From Sandaracinaceae bacterium (GTDB taxonomy: Bacteria; Myxococcota_A; Polyangia; Polyangiales; Sandaracinaceae): a DNA stretch of 64,000 nucleotides. Each line of letters begins with the position of its first letter. The stretch's first letter is position 1. Below the pieces are notes generated by a model. It was not told where the DNA came from and searched no databases. It saw only the letters and a program-made list of their open reading frames with translations. Positions 18,963 through 28,147 of this stretch are shown piece by piece. The position numbers and the translations under genes were made by a program. The stretch is from NCBI GenBank assembly GCA_040218145.1, contig JAVJQK010000048.1, positions 1 to 64,000 on the forward strand, read 5' to 3'.

Positions 18963-18995
18963 AGCGCCGCCTCACACCAGAGGCGGCGCTTTCTT
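18963..18995 (+). terminator. Intrinsic terminator after tRNA-Arg
   Basis: AGCGCCGCCTC (18963-18973) and GAGGCGGCGCT (18980-18990) form a perfect 11-bp stem with a 6-nt loop, followed by TTCTT. It starts 3 nt after the tRNA, so it should end the tRNA transcript before tadA. Confidence 0.85.
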
Positions 18996-19032
18996 GTATC
19001 TGCCGTGCGCGATCTGGCCGCGCGATCCTGCC

Positions 19033-19512
19033 GTGACGAGCGACGACGACGACCGGTTCATGGACATGGCGATCGCCGAGGCCCGCGCGGCCGAGGCGCT
19101 CGGCGAGGTCCCCGTCGGCTCGGTCGCGGTCCTTGACGGCGAGGTGATCGCCCGCGGGCACAACCTGCGCGAGCGGGCCCAGGATCCGACCGCGCACGCG
19201 GAGCTGATCGCGATGCGTGGGGCGGCGGCGCGGCTGTCGACCTGGCGCCTCAGCGGCGTGACGATCTACGTCACCCTCGAGCCCTGCCCCATGTGCGCGG
19301 GCGCCCTGGTGAACGCGCGCGTCGACCGCGTCGTCTACGGCGCGACCGACCCGAAGGCGGGAGCCACCGAGACCCTCTATCGGCTCGGAGACGACGCGCG
19401 GCTGAACCACCGCTTCGCCGTCACGAGCGGCGTGCGGCAGCCCGAATGCGCCGCGCTGCTACGCGATTTTTTCCAACGAATTCGGGATGCTAGACGAAAG
19501 CCCGCCGGCTGA
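19033..19512 (+). CDS. tadA: tRNA-specific adenosine deaminase
   Basis: 159 aa from a GTG at 19033 (VTSDDDDRF); an upstream TTG at 18994 is in frame but lies in the terminator tail. Cytidine-deaminase fold with the zinc/catalytic motifs HAE (in DPTAHAELIAM) and PCPMC (in LEPCPMCAGALV), and the TadA-specific tail region HRFAVTSGV...CAALLRDFFQ. It converts A34 to inosine in tRNA-Arg(ACG), allowing reading of CGU, CGC and CGA. Its substrate tRNA gene is the immediate upstream neighbour, separated by a terminator; a promoter for the gene itself was not resolved. Confidence 0.93.
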   Translation: MTSDDDDRFMDMAIAEARAAEALGEVPVGSVAVLDGEVIARGHNLRERAQDPTAHAELIAMRGAAARLSTWRLSGVTIYVTLEPCPMCAGALVNARVDRVVYGATDPKAGATETLYRLGDDARLNHRFAVTSGVRQPECAALLRDFFQRIRDARRKPAG

Positions 19513-19521
19513 AAAACTCGA

Positions 19522-19549
19522 TTGACGGGCTCGACGCCCCTGCTATGTT
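19522..19549 (+). promoter_or_regulatory. Sigma-70 promoter for tRNA-Ser(CGA)
   Basis: TTGACG (19522-19527), 16-bp spacer, TATGTT (19544-19549). The predicted start is essentially at the first tRNA base. It may also drive the next tRNA and the SRP RNA, for which no equally good promoter was seen. Confidence 0.7.
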
Positions 19550-19556
19550 CCGCGGC

Positions 19557-19643
19557 GGAGGGCTGGCCGAGTGGTCGAAGGCGCTTGATTCGAAATCAAG
19601 TGTACCGGCAACGGTACCGTGGGTTCGAATCCCACGTCCTCCG
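19557..19643 (+). tRNA. tRNA-Ser (anticodon CGA)
   Basis: An 87-nt class II tRNA. Acceptor GGAGGGC (19557-19563) pairs with GTCCTCC (19636-19642) including one G-U pair; discriminator G. Anticodon arm CTTGA-TTCGAAA-TCAAG gives CGA. Variable arm TGTACCGGCAACGGTACC, T arm GTGGGTTCGAATCCCAC. CCA not encoded. Confidence 0.96.
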
Positions 19644-19742
19644 CTGACAGTTCCCAAATGCTCCCTTGTCGAAAGGGGGGCATCGTTCTTTGAGCCGCCG
19701 CCAACGAATGCGTTAGCCGAGGCTCGTCGTCGAGAGACGACG

Positions 19743-19829
19743 GGAGGGGTGACCGAGTGGTCGAAGGTGCACGATTGGAAATCGTGTGTACCGGCAACGG
19801 TACCGCGGGTTCGAATCCCGCCTCCTCCG
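19743..19829 (+). tRNA. tRNA-Ser (anticodon GGA)
   Basis: An 87-nt class II tRNA. Acceptor GGAGGGG (19743-19749) pairs with CTCCTCC (19822-19828) with one G-U; discriminator G. Anticodon arm CACGA-TTGGAAA-TCGTG gives GGA. The variable arm is the same as in tRNA-Ser(CGA), suggesting duplication. It completes the set of four serine isoacceptors in this window. Confidence 0.96.
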
Positions 19830-19867
19830 CTGTCTTTGATGGGCTGTCCTGACACGCCCATCCCTGT

Positions 19868-19947
19868 GGTCCTGCCAACGCTGGCCCGAGAACCCCGCCA
19901 GGCCCGGAAGGGAGCAACGGTATCGGTGTCCAGCGTGTGGCGGGGCC
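19868..19947 (+). ncRNA. ffs: Signal recognition particle RNA (4.5S type)
   Basis: The diagnostic Ffh-binding domain is present (CAGGCCCGGAAGGGAGCA, within 19899-19916), with the GGAA tetraloop and the asymmetric AGCA side. The flanks close as a long hairpin: GGTCCTGCCA with TGGCGGGGCC and ACGCTGG with CCAGCGT. Ends are set by that stem; the mature 5' end may lie slightly upstream. A run of T (19948-19955, then CTT) follows the closing stem and should act as an intrinsic terminator. The RNA scaffolds Ffh for cotranslational membrane targeting, a busy pathway given the many exported proteins here. It may be cotranscribed with tRNA-Ser(GGA), 38 nt upstream. Confidence 0.93.
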
Positions 19948-19958
19948 TTTTTTTTCTT

Positions 19959-20481
19959 GGAGGGCCTGAACGCAGGCCCTCCCCCCATTGGGCAGAGCGC
20001 CAATGGGGCCCCCCTCCCGACTACGGCGGCTCGCGCGCTCCGCGCGCTCACTCGCCGACCCCACCGACGGGGCGGTGGGGGCCCCGCGGCTCGCGCTTTC
20101 GCTGCGCGAAAGCTGGCCGCCTGTCGCTTCGCTGCGCTCGCTCACGCCGCTTCGCTTCGGGCGCTTCGCTGCGCTCGCTCGCGCGCTTCGCTGCGCTCGC
20201 TTCGGGCGCTGCGCTGCGCTCGCTTCGGGCGCTGCGCTGCTCCGGCCGGCCGCTCGCTTCCCACTCCGACCCCACCGACGGGGTGGTGGGGCCCCGCGGC
20301 TCGCGCTTTCGCTCACGCGAGAGCTGGCCGCCCAATCGCTTGCTGCGCTCGTTCACGCCGCTTCGCTGCCTTCGGCTCGCTGCTCGCTGGGCTCGCTGCG
20401 GCCGCTCGCTTCCGACGCCTACCCCACCGACGGGGCGGTGCGGGTCCCGCGGCTCGCACTCTCGCTCACACGAAAGCCGCC
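19959..20481. repeat. Hairpin-rich noncoding repeat tract downstream of SRP RNA
   Basis: About 520 bp with no convincing gene although several frames stay open. It begins with two perfect hairpins: GGAGGGCCTG-aacg-CAGGCCCTCC (19959-19982) and CCCCATTGG...CCAATGGGG (19983-20008). Then come three copies of a 62-65-bp unit (20057-20121, 20268-20332, 20420-20481), each holding CCCCACCG...CGGTGGGG-type and GCTTTCGC...GCGAAAGC-type inverted repeats. The spacers are made of GCTTCGCTGCGCTCGC-like words. The unit order is always the same. Function unknown: possible multi-terminator, structured RNA or REP-like cluster. Confidence 0.75.
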
Positions 20482-20518
20482 TGGTCGCGGCGCCTCGACG
20501 GGTGGAAACCAGGAGAGG

Positions 20519-21562
20519 TCAGTAGTGGATGGCGGCGCTGTGGAAGAGCACGCGGCCTTCGACGCAGTCGGTGGGGTCACCGGGCTCGTCTGGAGCGCAT
20601 CGAGACCACTGGCCGCCGAGGTTGACGCCGTCGACCGGCGCGGTCTGCAGCTGCTCGTGGCTCAGCGGGACGCCAGCGTCGTCTCGGAGCTCACGAAGAG
20701 GGACCTGGAGACGACGTCGCGTCGGAGGGATCGTGATGGGCTCGTAGCGGTAGAGGACGTCGTCGACCCGGAGCCACACGCGCGCGTAGAAGGAGGGGGC
20801 GTCGGTCGCGTTCGTCATGACGACCTCGAGGCTCCCGGTGGTGGTGAATTGGCCTTCGGTGAGCGCGCTCACGTCGACACCGAGCCGACGCCACTCGATG
20901 TTCTCCGAGCACACGCCCCGGCCGTCCTCGATACAAGCCGGATCGGTGCCGGGGCGGTACTCGCTCGCGAACCCTCCTGCGCCGTCTTCGACCACGCTCA
21001 CCGACGTGGGCACGACGCTCCCCGGCTCGGGTCGCGGGCCCGAGTAGAGGACGAACGGGTCGATCGGCCTCAAGAGGGTGCTCTTGGTCCCCAACTCCGA
21101 TCGGAAGACGCACGAGCTGGTGTCGGTGACGAGGAGACGGGCCACGTAGGAGGTGTTGGGGTCGTGGTCGTAGGAGTGCGTCCCCGTGACGACGTCTTGG
21201 CTCGACCCCGTGCGCGGGAGTCGGTACGCGCCGAGCTCGGGGTTCTCCTCCGCTCCGATCACGCGCGCCTCGTCGGTGCCCAGCTGCTCACGGGTCTCGG
21301 CGATCTCGAGCTCGTAGCGCACGAACGACGCCGGGTCGCCGACCGGGGTCCACTCCCAGCGAATGACGTTGGCCGTGGACCAGACGGGGCGAAAGCCCTC
21401 GACGGTCGCCTTGCAGTCCTGGGTGGCGGTCGTCATGCAGCGGTTGGTGGACGCGTCGCAGACGTAGCCCTCGGCACAGGGACACTCCTTGTCGCTCAAC
21501 TCGAGCGGCTCGATCACGCACCCCGAGAGGACGAGGGACAGCAGCAAGATCCAGCGAGCCAT
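20519..21562 (-). CDS. Lipoprotein, fibronectin-like beta-rich, unknown function
   Basis: 347 aa from the ATG at 21562 (MARWILLLSLVLSGCVIE), a clear lipoprotein signal; an ATG at 21580 is an alternative. After the lipobox come a Cys motif CPCAEGYVCDASTNRC typical of myxobacterial exported proteins, then a region with WEWTPVGDPASFVRYELEIAET that looks like a fibronectin type III strand pattern, and a C-terminal beta-rich part (TTTGSLEVVMTNATDAPSFYARVWLRVDD). The gene runs into the end of the hairpin tract downstream. A longer open frame upstream of the start was rejected because it lacks a signal. About 200 bp before it hold nothing recognisable. Confidence 0.75.
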   Translation of the reverse strand: MARWILLLSLVLSGCVIEPLELSDKECPCAEGYVCDASTNRCMTTATQDCKATVEGFRPVWSTANVIRWEWTPVGDPASFVRYELEIAETREQLGTDEARVIGAEENPELGAYRLPRTGSSQDVVTGTHSYDHDPNTSYVARLLVTDTSSCVFRSELGTKSTLLRPIDPFVLYSGPRPEPGSVVPTSVSVVEDGAGGFASEYRPGTDPACIEDGRGVCSENIEWRRLGVDVSALTEGQFTTTGSLEVVMTNATDAPSFYARVWLRVDDVLYRYEPITIPPTRRRLQVPLRELRDDAGVPLSHEQLQTAPVDGVNLGGQWSRCAPDEPGDPTDCVEGRVLFHSAAIHY

Positions 21563-21779
21563 TCTCCGATCTTGCCCCATCGCCCCGCGCCTCGAAAGAC
21601 CTCGGCTCAGCGGCGCTCGGGAGCTGATGAGCTTGAAGAGCGGATCCCCATCGCCGCGGAGGTCGGGTCGTCGCCTCCGAGCCCCGAGAGGGCGGGGGTC
21701 GCGGGGAGGAGACGGACAGAGCGCAGCGTCCATGACCGCAGCCTGGAAGATCCCGGAGCGACGGATCCAGCGGCCGCCG

Positions 21780-24686
21780 CTATTCTCTCCTTTCTCCATT
21801 CGTTTCCGGAGACTGGCGGGCGCTCGCGAGGCGCACGACGCCCCCCAGCCGGTAGCCGTCGTCGTCGGTGAGCAGGCGGGTCGGACGCGAGGGGTCGTCC
21901 TCGATCAGCTCACGAAGCTTGCGGATGGACATGTGGATGCGTCCGTCGTGCCGCCCCGGGTGATAGAGGCGCTCCTCCCAGACGCGCAGCGCGAGCTCCT
22001 CCTTGGACGCGCGTCCGCCCTCGGCCGCCAGCAGCGTGGTGAGGAGCTTCCATGGCAGGGCCTTGCGGGAGAGGTCCACGGTGCGACCGTCCTCCAGCCA
22101 CACGCGCTGACGGCGACCGTCCAGTCCCCAGCCGGGCCGCCAGCTCGCGCCTTCCTCTCGCAAGCCGACCTCGAAGCTCACGGTGGCGACCGCGAGAGGG
22201 CTTCGGCTGCGGAGCGCGGCGACGACGCGCGCGTCGACCGCGTCCAGCGTCGGCCGCGCCGACGCGTCGACCAGCAGCGCTCGGGCCCGGCGAGCCGCCA
22301 CGGGCGAGACGTCCGCGAAGGCCGCGACCCGCTCGAGCACCGCGGGATCATCGAAGCCCTGATGGAGCTCGGCCGCGAGGCGCCCGCGGGTCGAGCCGAT
22401 CCGGGCGCTCGCCTCCACGAGAGCGCGCGCCCCCGCCGCCTGTACCTCGGGGGAGACCGAGACCGCGGCCGCGTCGGCGAGCGCGAGGGCCGCCTCCAGC
22501 GCGAGCAGCGCCCGGTCGCGACGCGTCGCCTCGCGAAGAGCGCGCTGGGCTGCGTCGAACGCGCGCTCGGGCTCGTCGCCGACCAGCGCCGCGTCCGCGT
22601 CGAGCAGCAGCGCCAGGGCTCCTCCTCCCTCCTGGCGGACGCCCTCCTGGACGCGACCGTGGCGGAGCGCGCCGCGGCGCCGCGCCAGCGTCCACCGCGC
22701 GCGCTCGGCGCCCGCCACGGCGCCCACGACGTCCGACGCGTCCTCGGGCGCGAGCCCGCGCATCGTGCGGAGACGCTCCCGCGAGACCGCGAGCTTGGAC
22801 CAGAGCCGTCGGTCCAGGCTGGAGGCCTCGGCCATCCCCGCCTCGATCACCGCGTCGAGCCCCGCGAGATCGCCGACGGCCAGGCGCCGCTCGACCTCGA
22901 GCTCCGTCAGGAAAGGGCGCAGCAGCGAGGCGCTCCGGGCGTAGGGCCGCACCGCGTCGAGCAGCGCGGCGGCGGCGGCGGCGTCGCCCGCCTCCAGGCG
23001 GATCCGCGCCCGCGACAGCAGCGCCCACCGGGCCACGAGGAGCGACGCCCGCCCGCCGCGTGGCGTGGCCGTGAGCCGCTCGAGCAGCTCGTCCGCCGCC
23101 TCCAGCCGGCCGAGCTCCATCAGCGCCAGCGCGACGTCGTGGAGCGCCTCGAGCTCCTCGAACATGGCCTCCGCGGTGCGTCGCAGCCGCGCGAGCGTCT
23201 CCTCCGCGGCCGGGTCGGCCAGGGCGGCGTAGGCGCGGGCCCTCAACGCGTCTCGGCGGAAGGCGACGCTCGGCGTGGGGCCGTCCAGGTCCGCGAGCAG
23301 CGCCAGCGCGTCGGCCTCGCGGGCCTCGTGCAGGAGGCAGCGCGCGCACAGCAGCGCGGCCTCGTGCGCCTCGCCGCCTGCCGCCGCGCGCTGGATCTCG
23401 TCCGCGAGCGCGCTGGCCTGACCGACGTCTCCCCGCGCGTAGACCGTGGCCGCCCAGGCCAGCCGCTCCGCGGGCTCTCGTCCCGTCGGTGAGCGCACCG
23501 CGCCGAGCGCCGTCGGGTTCCCGAGCTCCGCGGCGCAGCGGAGCTGATGGCCGACGAGCCGCGGGTCGCGCAGCTCGCCGATCACGGCCCACAGTCGCGG
23601 CGCCTGGGCGTGCGCGAAGAGCTGCTCGGCCTGCTCGTCGAGCAGCGCGGCGAGCGTGTCGAGCCGCCCGGCGTCGCGGAAGAGGCGGGCCGACTCGACG
23701 AGGAGGACGGGGTCGTCGCGGGTGGCCAGGGTCGCCGCGATCCGCTCGAGCTCACGGGTGGGCCGCGCCGTCCCGGACGGGGCGAGCCACTCGGCGACCA
23801 CGTCGTGCAGGCGGAGACCGGACGCGTCCCGGTGCAGCACGCCGCGACGCTCCAGCCCCGCGAGCAGCGCGGGCGTCGGCAGCGGCGCCAGCTCCGAGAG
23901 CACGTCCTCGGGCAACGGGATCTGCAGCGCGGACATCACGTCGAGGAAGGCGTGCACCGCGTCCGGCAGGTCTCCGAGGAGACGAGCGCGCGACTCCTCC
24001 AGCTGCGAGGGCCCGGCCACCACGTACTGATGCAGGAACCAGGGCGAGCCGGCGGAGGCGGCGATGGCCCGGTGCAGATCGGCGTCGGTCGTCCCCTCGG
24101 CCTCGGTCAGTCCTCGCGCGAGCTGGATCAGCTCGCCCTCCCCCATCGCGCCGACGGGCAGCACCTGCCCGGCGAGCGCGGACGCCTTCGGCTCCATGCG
24201 GCTGGTGACCAGCCATCGGCTCCGCCGCGCGTAGGCCGAGAGCATCGTCAGCAGCTCGCCCATCTCGCCCGCGTCCGCGTGGTGCGCGTCATCGATGACC
24301 ACCCAGAGCTCGGCCTCCTCCGCGATGTCGATCGCCGCCTCGGTGAGGGCCTCGGGATCGCTCGCCACCGCGGCGAGGTCGACGCTCGCGCGGGCGCTCT
24401 CCGCCAGCACCTTCACCAGATCGAAGCGGACCTGATCGGTCGGGACCCCCGGCCGAAGCCCGAGGTAGACGGTCTGCGGGATCTTCGGCGCGAAGCGCTC
24501 GTGGATCATGCGAAGAAAGAGAGAGGTCTTGCCAATCCCTCCGGGCCCGGTGAGCACGACGACCGGGCCGCGCCCGAGCGCGGCGGCGAGCCAGTCCAGC
24601 TCGCGCCCTCGCCCGACGAAGAGCGGCGGGGGGTTCGGGAGCCGGTGCTTGAGCGGAACCCGCGGCGCCTTGCTGCCCTTCTTCAT
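21780..24686 (-). CDS. STAND-like AAA ATPase with C-terminal OmpR-type winged helix
   Basis: 968 aa from the ATG at 24686. Domains: P-loop TGPGGIGKT (46-54) after the LFVGRGREL entry motif; Walker B-like WVVIDDAH; a long helical repeat region of TPR/MalT-like character (about 330-860, Ala/Leu-rich pairs of helices); and at the C-terminus a winged helix (LAAEGGRASKEELALRVWEE...HMSIRKLRELIEDD...YRLGG) like OmpR/PhoB output domains. It is probably a signal-gated transcription factor. In SARP/AfsR-type proteins the winged helix is N-terminal; here it is C-terminal. It begins 17 nt after the stop of the Ser/Thr kinase gene, so the two are probably cotranscribed and functionally linked. Confidence 0.85.
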   Translation of the reverse strand: MKKGSKAPRVPLKHRLPNPPPLFVGRGRELDWLAAALGRGPVVVLTGPGGIGKTSLFLRMIHERFAPKIPQTVYLGLRPGVPTDQVRFDLVKVLAESARASVDLAAVASDPEALTEAAIDIAEEAELWVVIDDAHHADAGEMGELLTMLSAYARRSRWLVTSRMEPKASALAGQVLPVGAMGEGELIQLARGLTEAEGTTDADLHRAIAASAGSPWFLHQYVVAGPSQLEESRARLLGDLPDAVHAFLDVMSALQIPLPEDVLSELAPLPTPALLAGLERRGVLHRDASGLRLHDVVAEWLAPSGTARPTRELERIAATLATRDDPVLLVESARLFRDAGRLDTLAALLDEQAEQLFAHAQAPRLWAVIGELRDPRLVGHQLRCAAELGNPTALGAVRSPTGREPAERLAWAATVYARGDVGQASALADEIQRAAAGGEAHEAALLCARCLLHEAREADALALLADLDGPTPSVAFRRDALRARAYAALADPAAEETLARLRRTAEAMFEELEALHDVALALMELGRLEAADELLERLTATPRGGRASLLVARWALLSRARIRLEAGDAAAAAALLDAVRPYARSASLLRPFLTELEVERRLAVGDLAGLDAVIEAGMAEASSLDRRLWSKLAVSRERLRTMRGLAPEDASDVVGAVAGAERARWTLARRRGALRHGRVQEGVRQEGGGALALLLDADAALVGDEPERAFDAAQRALREATRRDRALLALEAALALADAAAVSVSPEVQAAGARALVEASARIGSTRGRLAAELHQGFDDPAVLERVAAFADVSPVAARRARALLVDASARPTLDAVDARVVAALRSRSPLAVATVSFEVGLREEGASWRPGWGLDGRRQRVWLEDGRTVDLSRKALPWKLLTTLLAAEGGRASKEELALRVWEERLYHPGRHDGRIHMSIRKLRELIEDDPSRPTRLLTDDDGYRLGGVVRLASARQSPETNGERRE

Positions 24687-24703
24687 CGCGCTCGGCCCCC
24701 AGG

Positions 24704-26285
<1,582 letters not shown>

Positions 26286-26287
<2 letters not shown>

Positions 26288-27050
26288 GACGCGGGCTGGC
26301 GTTCGACCGTACCTCCCCCGACCACCGCTCACAAGCGTCCTCGCCGCGCTGCTGCTGTTCGGCCCCGGCCCGACGCGCGCGGCGGCGCAAGAGACGTCCG
26401 GCGACGAACAGCGCGCGCTCGATCTCTTCATGGAGGCCGAGCAGGCGTACGAGGAGGGCGAGGTCGAGCGGGCGGTCGCGCTCCTCCAGGAGGCGCGCAC
26501 GCTGCGCCGGGAGCCCGTGCTCCTCTACAACCTGGCGCGCGCCTACGAGACGCTCGGGCGGATCGACGAGGCGCTGGCGGCCTACGAGCAGTACCTCGTC
26601 GAGGAGCCGGACGGCTCGGGGCGCGGCGCGATCGAGACCCGCGTCACCGCGTTGCGTCGCCAGATCGCCGAGCGTGAGGCGTTGGCCGAGGCCGAACGGC
26701 TCGCGCGCGAGCGCCCCCGGCCGCCGCCGGCGCGCCCCTCCGCCCTGCCGTGGGTCACCCTCGGCGCGGGGGCCCTCTCGCTCGGCGTCGCGGTGACCCT
26801 CGGCGCGCTCGCCTGGGACGCGCGCGAGGACGCGGAGAACGATCCCGCGCACTCGACCGCGACCGCGTCGCTCGCGCTCGCCGAAGATCTCGCGCTGGGG
26901 GCCAACATCCTCTACGTGATCGGCGGCGCGCTCGCCCTGGGCGGAGCGATCTGGGGCGTGATCGATCTCGCCTCCTCCGACCTCGGGGAGCACGCCGAGG
27001 CCCGCCTCCGGATCGGCCCGGGGCTCGCGCGCCTCGACATTCTCTGGTGA
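26286..27050 (+). CDS. Exported TPR protein
   Basis: 254 aa from the ATG at 26286; another in-frame ATG lies at 26277. Signal peptide (LTSVLAALLLFG...RAAAQ). TPR-like helices follow: EQRALDLFMEAEQAYEEGEVERAVALLQEA and EPVLLYNLARAYETLGRIDEALAAYEQYL. Then a charged helix (EREALAEAERLARERP), a Pro-rich hinge and two hydrophobic helices (VTLGAGALSLGVAVTLGALAW; GANILYVIGGALALGGAIWGVI). The layout equals that of the protein at 30126, so they are paralogues. Start codon overlaps that of the divergent kinase, so one of the two starts may be internal. Probably scaffolds envelope complexes; no target known. Confidence 0.8.
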
Positions 27051-27089
27051 TGCTCCCGTGCGCGCCGCGCGGCGTGCTACCACGCGCAC

Positions 27090-28127
27090 ATGCGCATGTT
27101 GCTGCTCGGCGGCTCCGGCTTCGTCGGCGGGGCCGTCCTCCGGAGGGTCCTCGACGCGGGGATCGACGTGCGCGTGATGGCGCGCGACACGGGCGCGCTC
27201 GAGGCCCGAGGCGCGGAGGTCCGCTCGGGTGATCTCGGCGATCCGCAGTCCATCGCCGACGCGGCGGAGGGCTGCACGCACGTGGTCAACGCGGCGGGGA
27301 TCGCCAGCTGCCGCGCCCACCCGCGGGCGCTCCAGTGGACGCACGTCGCCGGCGCGGAGAACCTCGTCAACGCCTGCAAGCACGCGGGCGTGAAGCGCCT
27401 CGTCCACGTGACGTGCACGGACGTGACGCTCGGCAACCTCGATCGCGTGCACTGGGACGAGAACAAGACCCTGCACGGCGCCGCGTATGGAGATCGGGCG
27501 CGGTCGCTCCAGCTCGGCGAGGAGCTGGTGATGAGCACGGCTGGCCTCGACCTCGAGACGGTCTCGCTCCGCGCCGCGTGGGTGTGGGGCCCCGGCGACA
27601 CGAGCCGGCTGCCCGGGCTCTGCCGAGAGGGCCTCGACGGCGGCGTGCAGCTCGTCGGCGACGGGCGGACGTACTTCGCGACCACCTACGTGACCCACGT
27701 CGTCGAGGCGGTGATGGCGGCGCTCGAGGCGGAGGACGCGGGCGGGCAGATGTTCCACATCGTCGACCCGGTCTTCCAGCACGCGCGGGACTTCTTCGGC
27801 GCGCTCTCGGCGGCGCTGGATCTCCCGCCCCCGCGGAGCAGCGCCCCGCTCTCCTTCGCCCTCCCCCTCGCGCGCCTGCGCGGCAAGGGCCCCGCCGGCC
27901 TGCGCCCCGACGAGATGCTGCAGCGCGGGCGGAGCACCCTCTTCGATCTGAGCGCCGCGAGCGGGAAGCTGTCGTTCGAGCCCTCGGTCGGCTTCGACGA
28001 CGGGCTGAAGGCGACGCGCGCCTGGGTCGACGCCCAGGGCGGCCCGAAGGCGGTCGCGGCGCTCGAGAAGTCCCCACCCGGGGCGTCGAGCGTGGACGCC
28101 CAGGTCGCGGCGGCGGGCGGCGACTGA
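27090..28127 (+). CDS. Atypical NAD-dependent epimerase/dehydratase (extended SDR)
   Basis: 345 aa with N-terminal Rossmann motif LLGGSGFVGGAVLRR (GxxGxxG), DLGDPQSI and VNAAGIA, typical of extended SDRs of the epimerase/3-beta-HSD group. The catalytic Tyr aligns with YGDRARSLQLGEEL, but the usual YxxxK Lys is Ala (Arg is next), and the Ser/Thr position is VTCTDVT. The nucleotide-binding part is intact while the proton-relay Lys is missing, so it may be a nonclassical reductase or a binding protein. It stands between the TPR gene (39 nt gap) and a lipoprotein gene (20 nt gap), so a + strand operon is possible. Confidence 0.88.
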   Translation: MRMLLLGGSGFVGGAVLRRVLDAGIDVRVMARDTGALEARGAEVRSGDLGDPQSIADAAEGCTHVVNAAGIASCRAHPRALQWTHVAGAENLVNACKHAGVKRLVHVTCTDVTLGNLDRVHWDENKTLHGAAYGDRARSLQLGEELVMSTAGLDLETVSLRAAWVWGPGDTSRLPGLCREGLDGGVQLVGDGRTYFATTYVTHVVEAVMAALEAEDAGGQMFHIVDPVFQHARDFFGALSAALDLPPPRSSAPLSFALPLARLRGKGPAGLRPDEMLQRGRSTLFDLSAASGKLSFEPSVGFDDGLKATRAWVDAQGGPKAVAALEKSPPGASSVDAQVAAAGGD

Positions 28128-28147
28128 GCGGCGTACCTTGTGAGTCC

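Noticed and set aside
19545-20525. Long open frames rich in Ala, Arg, Ser and Leu over the hairpin tract
   Set aside because: Open on both strands in several frames, low complexity, and overlapping tRNA and SRP RNA genes. It is a repetitive noncoding tract.
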